39,563 nucleotides of DNA from NCBI GenBank assembly GCA_029210585.1, contig JARGFP010000033.1, positions 1-39,563 on the forward strand, written 5' to 3'. The DNA is from Bacteroidales bacterium (GTDB lineage: Bacteria; Bacteroidota; Bacteroidia; Bacteroidales; GCA-2748055). Positions 32,708-39,563 of this stretch are shown in pieces. The stretch's first letter is position 1, and each line of letters starts with the position of its first letter. The notes beneath the pieces were generated by a model. It was not told the DNA's origin. It did not search any database and saw only the letters and a program-made list of their open reading frames with translations. The position numbers were made by a program, and so were the translations under genes.

Positions 32708-35227
32708 ATGCTGCGAAAAATTGATTTCTCAAAAGCACTCCCCCATATTGTTGCTCTAGTAATCTTCTTGCTCATCTCCTTTGCTTATTTCTCACCGGTA
32801 CTGGAAGGAAAACGACTCAACCAGCACGACCAGAAAACCTTTATGGGCGGAGCCAAAGAGATCATAGATTACCGGGAAGCAACCGATGAGGAAGCGCTCT
32901 GGACCAACAGTATGTTCGGAGGCATGCCGGCCTACCTGATCAGCACAGAATATAAAGGAAACCTGATACAGCATCTCAACAGGCTTTTGCAGGTCGGCCC
33001 CCGTCCGGGCAGCCAGTTGTTCCTGTTGCTACTCGGCGGCTATATCCTGTTCATCTCCCTCAGGATCAACCCGTGGCTCAGTATGGTGGGCGCCATTGCA
33101 ATTGCATTCTCATCCTATAATTTTATTATCATCCTTGCCGGCCATAATACCAAGGTAATTGCCATCGCATATGTTGCACCTGTGCTTGCCGGAATATTCA
33201 TGACCTTCCGGGGAAAACGGCTGCTGGGAGCAGCCCTTACTGGTGTATTTCTCTCTTTACAGATCCTTGCAGGTCATCCCCAGATCACCTACTATACCAT
33301 ATTCATCGTCCTCTTCTTTGGTGTATCTGAATTTTACTTCTCCATCAGTGAGAGAAAGCTAAAGGATATGCTGGTATCCGTTGGTTTCCTGGTGGTTGTC
33401 GTGGCATTTGCAGTATTAAGCAACTTCAGCCGGCTGGCAACTACCCTGGAATATGACGACCACTCCATGCGTACGAAATCTGAATTATCTCAAAATGAAG
33501 AAGATAAAACTGAAGGTCTGAACCTCTCCTACGCCACCAACTGGAGTTATGGTATCGATGAAACAATGACATTGCTTATCCCCGGATTCAAGGGCGGATC
33601 AAGCGCCTATGAACTGTCAGAAAATTCCAATACCTATGAAGCACTGGCCCGGCTGGACAAGAATTTTGCCAGCCAGTTCATCCAGAATGCAAATATGTAC
33701 TGGGGCGACCAGGTCAGCACCTCCGGTCCCGTTTACCTGGGAGCGATCATCATCTTCCTGTTTGTGCTGGGATTATTTATCGTGGAAGGCCGGTACAAAT
33801 GGTGGATCCTGGGAGTTGCGGTCCTGGCGATCATGCTTTCGTGGGGTAAAAATTTTATGGGGCTGACCGAATTTTTCATGCACAATGTTCCGGGATATAA
33901 CAAATTCAGAACCGTTAGTATGACACTTGTCATTCCCCAGATCGTCGTCCCCATTCTGGCACTTCTGGCACTGGATAAGGTATTGTTTGGAGGAATAGAA
34001 AAGGATAAACTCCTTAAGGGACTGAAATGGTCAGCAGGTATTACCGGTGGACTTGCCCTGTTGTTCCTGGTCATTCCCTCGATGGCAGGCAATTTCAGTT
34101 CACCGAACGATGTGCGTACGATCCAGGCCATCTCGGGAAACAATCCGCAGGTACAGCAAATGCTGATGAGCACTTTGCCTTCCGCCCTTGAAGCTGACAG
34201 GGAGGCCATGCTTCGTACCGATTCCTTCAGGTCACTGGTATTTATACTGCTGGCAGCAGGATTGATCTACCTCTACAGGATCAGGAAACAAAAACTCAAC
34301 GTCAACCTGGTAATAGGACTCTTTGGCATCCTGGTACTTGTCGACATGTGGCCGGTAAATAAAAGGTTCCTGGATGATGACAATTTTGAGTCGAAGCAAA
34401 GACACACACAACCCTATACTGCTACAACTGCCGACCAGGCGATCTTCCAGATCAAAGGTCTGAATGAACGTGTCCTGAACCTTACAACAAGTACATTTCA
34501 GGATGCCAGGACCAGTTATTTCCACCACTCGCTCGGGGGTTACCATGGTGCAAAAATGCGCCGTTACCAGGACCTGATCGACACCAGGCTTGTGGATGAG
34601 ATGACGATGCTGATCGGCGGATTGCAGCAACAGGATTTTGACCGCATTGATTCGGTGTTAAGTGAACTTAACATCATCAATATGCTGAATACCAGGTTCA
34701 TCATCATCAATCCTGAAAGTGCCCCGCTGAATAACAGGCACGCATTGGGGAACAGCTGGTTTGTAGATGAGGTGATTCCTGCAGAAAATGCGGATGAGGA
34801 ACTTGAACTGGTTTCAACCGCTGACTTGAGCAGCATTGCATTAACAGATCAAAAATTCCTTAACCGGCTTGAAAATACTTCGTTCCAGGGAAATACTTCG
34901 GACCGGATTGAATTGGTCGACTATCTTCCCAATCAACTGACATATACCTCTTCAGCAGCTTCGGAGCGTTTTGCTGTCTTTTCAGAGATCTTTTATGACA
35001 AGGGATGGAAGGTTACTGTCGATGGCGAACCTGCTGATCACATCAGGGTGGACTACCTGCTGCGGGGGATGACCGTACCTGCCGGTGAGCATACCATTGT
35101 ATTTGAATTCCGGCCCAGGTCCTACTATGCCGGAGAACGCATTTCACTGGCGGGATCACTGGTCATGTTGCTGATGCTCGCAGGTGCAATCATTATGGAA
35201 TTCAGGCGGAAAGCGGAAGATCAATAA
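32708..35227 (+). CDS. YfhO-family membrane protein
   Basis: This is a large polytopic inner-membrane protein of 839 residues from the ATG at 32708. The earlier TTG at 32684 overlaps a candidate promoter. About a dozen hydrophobic helices run through the first 550 residues, including a conserved extracytoplasmic loop after helix 1 (LNQHDQKTFMGGAKEIIDYRE) and a SMFGGMPAYL segment. A soluble domain of about 250 residues ends in one more helix (SLVMLLMLAGAIIM). The layout is that of GT-C-fold YfhO-like proteins linked to glycosylation of lipoteichoic acids or lipids elsewhere; the Bacteroidota role is not established. It converges on the PorP-like gene with a 7-base overlap. Confidence 0.85.
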   Translation: MLRKIDFSKALPHIVALVIFLLISFAYFSPVLEGKRLNQHDQKTFMGGAKEIIDYREATDEEALWTNSMFGGMPAYLISTEYKGNLIQHLNRLLQVGPRPGSQLFLLLLGGYILFISLRINPWLSMVGAIAIAFSSYNFIIILAGHNTKVIAIAYVAPVLAGIFMTFRGKRLLGAALTGVFLSLQILAGHPQITYYTIFIVLFFGVSEFYFSISERKLKDMLVSVGFLVVVVAFAVLSNFSRLATTLEYDDHSMRTKSELSQNEEDKTEGLNLSYATNWSYGIDETMTLLIPGFKGGSSAYELSENSNTYEALARLDKNFASQFIQNANMYWGDQVSTSGPVYLGAIIIFLFVLGLFIVEGRYKWWILGVAVLAIMLSWGKNFMGLTEFFMHNVPGYNKFRTVSMTLVIPQIVVPILALLALDKVLFGGIEKDKLLKGLKWSAGITGGLALLFLVIPSMAGNFSSPNDVRTIQAISGNNPQVQQMLMSTLPSALEADREAMLRTDSFRSLVFILLAAGLIYLYRIRKQKLNVNLVIGLFGILVLVDMWPVNKRFLDDDNFESKQRHTQPYTATTADQAIFQIKGLNERVLNLTTSTFQDARTSYFHHSLGGYHGAKMRRYQDLIDTRLVDEMTMLIGGLQQQDFDRIDSVLSELNIINMLNTRFIIINPESAPLNNRHALGNSWFVDEVIPAENADEELELVSTADLSSIALTDQKFLNRLENTSFQGNTSDRIELVDYLPNQLTYTSSAASERFAVFSEIFYDKGWKVTVDGEPADHIRVDYLLRGMTVPAGEHTIVFEFRPRSYYAGERISLAGSLVMLLMLAGAIIMEFRRKAEDQ

Positions 35228-36204
35228 CGCCTTAACCAGCGGTATCTCCTGGCATCGTTCCCAAATTTATAGGAGATCGATAGTTCATGGGTGCCGAAAT
35301 TAAAGCGTTGAATGGATGAAAAGGCATAATCGAAGGCATACCCGATAAACAGGCCATTCACCCGCATACCCAGCATGGTGATCAGGCTGCCGTCGGTTCT
35401 TATCCCCACACCGGCCCAGTAATCTTCCAGGTAGTATAATTTAACGCCAAAATCTCCCTGTGGAATCAATTTCTCTGTTGTTTTCAAGAGTACATTCGGC
35501 TCGATAATGAAATCGCGACCTGAATTGAACCGGTATCCTCCCATCAACCAGTAATGCCTTAAAATCTGGTAATTGTTGTTTCCCCCACCGATATTGATCA
35601 CAGACTGAAACAGGTTGTTGACACTGGCACCGACAAAAAAGTCCCGGTTGGTCCAGTACATACCGAAATCCACATCCGGTGTATATCCGATCTCCTGGAT
35701 TCCTGCAAGTAATAACGGGTCCACATCCCTGCCAAACTCCAGGTTCTCTTCTGCAATCCTGAATTGAAAAAGCTTTCCCGCCAGTCCGAAAGACAGCTGG
35801 TGGTGATCCATCATGATATGGTACGCATAGGTAAACTGAATCCCGGTTCTTGCCACATTTCCATTCGCATCGTTGATCACATATGCACCCAGGCCAACCC
35901 TCCCCTTGGTGCTTGGCAACAGCATGTTTCTGTTTCTCACCGGGTTATTGACGATCTTGTAGGAACGCTGCAAAATACGTGTTTGCCAGGAGGCAGAAAA
36001 CGTCTGGGGAGCATCGCCAAATCCAACCCATTGCTGACGGGCTGTTGTATTCACAGAGGTATAGCCGTCATGACCGGCCATTGAGGGATTAAGAATGAAG
36101 CCATTCAATACATACTGACTGAAAATAGGCAGCTGCTGACTTTTTGCGGGCAGGCACAAAAATATCAGCAGCAAAAAAACAATATGTTTGCTTCCCTTTT
36201 TCAA
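35221..36204 (-). CDS. PorP/SprF family type IX secretion membrane protein
   Basis: The protein has 327 residues: a signal peptide ending in A-K-S-Q, then an outer-membrane beta-barrel-like sequence. The family hallmarks PIFSQYVLNGFILNPSMAG and NTTARQQWVGFGDAPQTFSASW open the mature part. The rest has alternating amphipathic strands with terminal aromatic residues, ending in R-W-L-R-R-Y. In Flavobacterium SprF is needed for secretion of the SprB adhesin, and such genes usually lie directly downstream of the adhesin. Here it lies 29 bases after the SprB-repeat gene in the same direction, so it is likely its dedicated partner. It overlaps the convergent YfhO gene by 7 bases. Confidence 0.94.
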   Translation of the reverse strand: MKKGSKHIVFLLLIFLCLPAKSQQLPIFSQYVLNGFILNPSMAGHDGYTSVNTTARQQWVGFGDAPQTFSASWQTRILQRSYKIVNNPVRNRNMLLPSTKGRVGLGAYVINDANGNVARTGIQFTYAYHIMMDHHQLSFGLAGKLFQFRIAEENLEFGRDVDPLLLAGIQEIGYTPDVDFGMYWTNRDFFVGASVNNLFQSVINIGGGNNNYQILRHYWLMGGYRFNSGRDFIIEPNVLLKTTEKLIPQGDFGVKLYYLEDYWAGVGIRTDGSLITMLGMRVNGLFIGYAFDYAFSSIQRFNFGTHELSISYKFGNDARRYRWLRRY

Positions 36205-36233
36205 TCTTTAAAATTGTCCGCAATTATACGGTC

Positions 36234-36512
36234 TTACCGTACAATTGTTACATTTCCTCTCCTTGCTGGCTCATCATTTCCCAGATCCAGCACATAGTGG
36301 TACGAATCTATAGGAAGTTCCCTGCCGTTGTATGTACCATCCCATGGCTCACCCGCAACATCATCGGTATAATACACCAGGTCTCCCCACCTGTTATAGA
36401 TCCAGAGCTCTGCATCGGGATACAGGTACATATCGTTGCTTCCGTCATCGTCGAAATCCAGCACCCACACATCGTTGGCCCCGTCATAATTGGGAGTAAA
36501 GGCATTGGGGAT
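36234..36512 (-). other. Type IX secretion C-terminal domain (gliding-motility type)
   Basis: This is the sub-gene region coding for the last 90 or so residues, from PNAFTPNYDG to the end. It is the sorting signal read by the type IX secretion translocon. It is of the variant type that in known cases works together with a PorP/SprF partner, which here is the next gene. Confidence 0.85.
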
Positions 36513-39500
36513 TTTCAGGCATGACTGGTTGATGATGCCGATCTCTGCCAGTACATCCAGGTAACACCCATGGGCATCTACGATGTTGATTTCAAAATTG
36601 CCGGCAGGCAGGTTTTCGAAGTACATTTTCCCGGGTACCTCGTTGACAAAGTAGGGTTCGGTACCTCCCTGGATCAAGTTAATGGTGAGGCTGCCATCGG
36701 TTTCATCCGGACATTCAGCCGGGGTTGTCTCAGTTTCTATCCTGAGTGTATCCGGGGCCTGGAGTGTGATTTCCTCTAAGATTGTACACCCGTTGGCATC
36801 CGTTACGAGTACCTCGAAATCGCCATCTGCTATATCCTTCAGTGTTGGGGTCGTCCCCGCGATTGTATCATTGCCGGGCAATATCCATAAGTAGGTGTAA
36901 CCGGGTGTCCCATAGAATACCATCAGGTCAATCTCCCCGTCTTCGTAACCCGGACAGGAAGGATTACCGGGATCAACCTCCAGTAAGATGGCCCGCGGCT
37001 CTTCCAGCAGGATACTGTCACTGACTTCGCATTCATACTGGTCCGTTACCTCCACGAAGTACCACCCGGCAGGAATGTTGGAAATCAAAGTACCGGTGGA
37101 AATCGACTCACCAGGGTTTCCATGATACCAGTTATAACTGTACCCGGGATTTCCGCCGGTTGTTGTAACAGAGATCTCGCCGGTTGAATCTCCTTCACAG
37201 GTAATATGGGTTCCATTGGCATAGACGCTTTCGATGGTGAGTTCCGGTATGATCTCCGGACTTTGGGTAAGTTCAATTGAATCTGTTACCAGGCAGTTGT
37301 TATCATCGGTCACTTCCACCGTGTAGGTACCTGCCGACATACCGGTAAGATCCCTGGTGGTACTGCCGACATCCCAGGAATAATTGTACCCACCGCTAAG
37401 TTCTGTATTCCCACCATCAGGATCAAGGTAAATACTACCCGCATCTCCAAAACATTTAATAAATTCAGGATCAGCATGCAGGATGAGTGTATCTGGCTCA
37501 TTAAGCCTGAATATATAGGTCGCCGCGCAATCATTCGGGTCGGTAATTTCCACCTGGTAAATACCGGCAGTAAGATTTGAGATCACTGTGTCCCCGGTCA
37601 TTGCACCATCCGGTCCGCTCCATGCATAGCTGTATTCCCTGGTGCCACCGGATGGAACAAGTGCAATCTCGCCATCTCTGAATCCAAAGCACCGTATCGC
37701 ATATCCATTTTTATCTCCGGTTCTGTCAACGAGCGTATCGGCCACCAGCGGATCCGGCTGACTTAATGTCAGTGTATCGGTCACCGCACAACCAATGGCA
37801 TCTGTTACTGTAACAGTATATTGTCCGGCCGGGACGCTGAGCTGGTCCTTCAGGGTATCATTTGCCAGTATCACATCGTCGGGTGGTGTCCAGGAATAGG
37901 TGTAATCCCCCGGACCGGCACCTTCATCCCCTTTGGGTCCCCCTCCTGAAAGGTTGAACAGTTCTATCTCTCCGTCTTGCTCGCCGTAGCAGGAGATATT
38001 CCAATCACCATCATATGGTTTCAAATCATAATCAAAGCTGATTCTTGAAGGTTGTTCAAGGGTGATGGTAGTATTATTCGTGCAGCCGTAAGCGTCAGTT
38101 ACGGTTACTGTGTATTCACCGGCGGTTAATCCTGATTGCACACTGTCGGTGGGTGCAAGTCCTGAACCACCGGCGGAAGCACTCCAGGAAAATTCATTGT
38201 CCAGGTATTCCGTATGTCCGCCATAATACGCCAGGGTGATCTCACCATCAGCAAGTCCAAAACAGCTAATGTCCCAGTCGCCTGTATGCCGGTCGTCCGG
38301 ATCCCTTGCAAAAGTGATCGAATCGGGTTCGGTGATGACAATCATTCCCATTGTATCAATTATATTACCTGCTTCATCCCTGATGTCAAAAATGCAACCG
38401 TTAGGATCCTCTATGTAATAATAATAGGTGCCTGCAGCTAAGCTGGTTATCAAGGCCTCAGTTCCAATTGGAGCTTCATTGCGATCCTTATACCATTTAT
38501 AAATATATGAACCGTCTCCCGGATCCCCGACTCCCTCAATTTTAACGAAACCATCATTATCATTAAAACAGCTTACATCAAAATTTCCATATTCAGAAGA
38601 ATCCTGCACTACAACAGACACTTGATCCTTAGACGGAACTCTGAATATGGTATCGTATTGACATTCGAAATAATCCTTGACTATGTAACGGTATGTTCCA
38701 ACCGGAATACCCGAAATGTCTTTCTCAAACAAAATCGCATCACCTTTATAAATCCATGTATAATCATTGATCTCAACGCCTCCGGTCAAATTTACAGATA
38801 TTGAAGCATCTGCATCTCCATAACATTGCGGTTCAACCAAATCATAACTGGAAATAGCAATGGCATCCGGCTCTGTCAATTCCAGGGTGTCGGAATAGAA
38901 ACAGCCAATAGTATCTGTAACCAGGTATTCATAGATTCCCGCAGGTTGGTTTGCCAGTTCATCCAGCATGCCTTGCTCCTGCTGCAGAGTGTCTCCGGTA
39001 TTAACTCTCCAGGTAATTTCATAGGTGTGTCTCAGATCTCCTCCCTGTGGAATAAGCTCTACCGATCCATCTAAAGAATCATTACAAGTAATATTAAAGC
39101 CTCCATAAAGAATGTTTTCGTTTTCCAGGGCAGATAGAACAGGAACGACCTGAACGGTCAACGTATCAGCAATACCAGTGCAAGTCAAACCAGAGGAAGG
39201 GTATTCACTATAAGGTAAAAACCGATAACTTAACTCAAGAATTACATCTTCTGAGTGTGATAGTGTGTCAGTAAAGTTCTCAATATCCTTTCCCAATTCA
39301 CTACTTGAATTGCGATCGAATAAAGGAATATCAGTTCCAAATACTTCGAGGTCGTATTTTATGTTACCAATTAATTGCTGGTTGTTCTGAACAGTAAATT
39401 CAATTGGAGTATCATTACAATAGATCTGTTCATTTGTTGTTGATAGTGGCACACTTAAAATAAGTCTTGGCGTCGGGTTCACATAGATGCGGAAGACCGT

Positions 39501-39563
39501 ATCGCGGATCGTGCCATATTCACAGTTCGCTCCCGGTCCGGTGCCACTTGTCAGCGGATGTAC
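36234..39563 (-). CDS. SprB-repeat surface protein with gliding-motility/T9SS C-terminal domain, 5' end outside window
   Basis: The frame is open to the right-hand edge (1109 codons visible), so the N-terminus and signal peptide are missing. The protein contains ten SprB-type repeats of roughly 80-100 residues. Counting from the GTG at 39482, each begins with a cysteine (133, 220, 305, 407, 498, 598, 677, 762, 843, 924) in C-x-G-D-x-D-G-E-I-like motifs. Each ends with a second cysteine in V-T-D-x-x-G-C (194, 274, 363, 467, 565, 652, 730, 818, 899, 973). The last 90 residues are a gliding-motility-associated CTD: PNAFTPNYDGANDVW, then LWIYNRWGDLVY, WDGTYNG and a GNVTIVR end. This predicts secretion by the type IX system and cell-surface display, as an adhesin or extracellular matrix protein. 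Confidence 0.95.
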   Translation of the reverse strand, partial: VHPLTSGTGPGANCEYGTIRDTVFRIYVNPTPRLILSVPLSTTNEQIYCNDTPIEFTVQNNQQLIGNIKYDLEVFGTDIPLFDRNSSSELGKDIENFTDTLSHSEDVILELSYRFLPYSEYPSSGLTCTGIADTLTVQVVPVLSALENENILYGGFNITCNDSLDGSVELIPQGGDLRHTYEITWRVNTGDTLQQEQGMLDELANQPAGIYEYLVTDTIGCFYSDTLELTEPDAIAISSYDLVEPQCYGDADASISVNLTGGVEINDYTWIYKGDAILFEKDISGIPVGTYRYIVKDYFECQYDTIFRVPSKDQVSVVVQDSSEYGNFDVSCFNDNDGFVKIEGVGDPGDGSYIYKWYKDRNEAPIGTEALITSLAAGTYYYYIEDPNGCIFDIRDEAGNIIDTMGMIVITEPDSITFARDPDDRHTGDWDISCFGLADGEITLAYYGGHTEYLDNEFSWSASAGGSGLAPTDSVQSGLTAGEYTVTVTDAYGCTNNTTITLEQPSRISFDYDLKPYDGDWNISCYGEQDGEIELFNLSGGGPKGDEGAGPGDYTYSWTPPDDVILANDTLKDQLSVPAGQYTVTVTDAIGCAVTDTLTLSQPDPLVADTLVDRTGDKNGYAIRCFGFRDGEIALVPSGGTREYSYAWSGPDGAMTGDTVISNLTAGIYQVEITDPNDCAATYIFRLNEPDTLILHADPEFIKCFGDAGSIYLDPDGGNTELSGGYNYSWDVGSTTRDLTGMSAGTYTVEVTDDNNCLVTDSIELTQSPEIIPELTIESVYANGTHITCEGDSTGEISVTTTGGNPGYSYNWYHGNPGESISTGTLISNIPAGWYFVEVTDQYECEVSDSILLEEPRAILLEVDPGNPSCPGYEDGEIDLMVFYGTPGYTYLWILPGNDTIAGTTPTLKDIADGDFEVLVTDANGCTILEEITLQAPDTLRIETETTPAECPDETDGSLTINLIQGGTEPYFVNEVPGKMYFENLPAGNFEINIVDAHGCYLDVLAEIGIINQSCLKIPNAFTPNYDGANDVWVLDFDDDGSNDMYLYPDAELWIYNRWGDLVYYTDDVAGEPWDGTYNGRELPIDSYHYVLDLGNDEPARRGNVTIVR
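36530..39100 (-). repeat. Tandem array of ten SprB-type protein repeats
   Basis: The unit length varies from 79 to 102 residues between first cysteines, so it is a protein-level repeat and not a near-identical DNA repeat. Each unit carries two cysteines 49-67 residues apart, a central G-G-x-x-x-Y-x-Y-x-W segment and an A-G-x-Y-x-V-x-V-T-D segment. Confidence 0.85.

Overview
The window looks like a chromosomal segment from a member of the phylum Bacteroidota (Bacteroidia-like). Four things support this. There is a hybrid two-component regulator with a periplasmic propeller domain. There is a PorP/SprF-type outer-membrane gene next to a very large SprB-repeat protein ending in a gliding-motility/type IX secretion C-terminal domain. 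The sdhCAB operon has the single-subunit cytochrome b form. Several genes are preceded by the Bacteroidota -7 promoter element TAnnTTTG, and no Shine-Dalgarno pattern is obvious. No rRNA, tRNA, CRISPR array or intact mobile element was recognised. All calls come from reading the sequence alone.

Layout. (1) 1-1069: the C-terminal end of a DDE transposase and a small unrecognised ORF, probably an old insertion scar. (2) 1070-5488 (-): a 1472-residue one-protein signalling system (propeller sensor, histidine kinase, receiver, AraC regulator) with a lipoprotein-type signal peptide. (3) 5679-8437 (+): dCMP deaminase overlapping an S41 C-terminal processing protease, then a Spy/CpxP-like periplasmic protein closed by a strong hairpin terminator. 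(4) 8504-15697: an alpha/beta hydrolase (-), then sdhC-sdhA-sdhB (+) bracketed by two different M24B aminopeptidase P genes (both -). (5) 15967-20345: a conserved-looking hypothetical protein, a CPBP membrane protease, dusB and nadB. (6) 20447-32614 (+): a surface-polysaccharide locus with wecB-type UDP-GlcNAc 2-epimerase, glycyl-tRNA synthetase (housekeeping, interposed), two GT4-like transferases, a fused two-domain oxidoreductase, a GT2 transferase, a Zn-ribbon SAM methyltransferase, an alpha/alpha-barrel protein of unknown activity and a Wzx-like flippase. From about 24.6 to 32.6 kb this block is clearly AT-rich compared with its flanks, suggesting horizontal exchange. (7) 32708-35227 (+): a YfhO-family membrane protein. 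(8) 35221-39563 (-): a PorP/SprF-like protein and the 5'-truncated SprB-repeat surface protein, probably one operon.

How they fit. The right half is mostly about the cell surface: making and flipping a modified glycan, and secreting a repetitive adhesin through the type IX system. The left half is central metabolism (succinate dehydrogenase/fumarate reductase, NAD and nucleotide synthesis, tRNA modification), proteolysis and sensing. No wholly new system is demonstrated. The most interesting points are: the alpha/alpha-barrel gene that appears to start at a non-canonical ATT codon, the lipobox on the hybrid regulator, the ten-unit two-cysteine SprB array with its partner, and the oxidoreductase/alpha-barrel/methyltransferase set inside the AT-rich glycan island.
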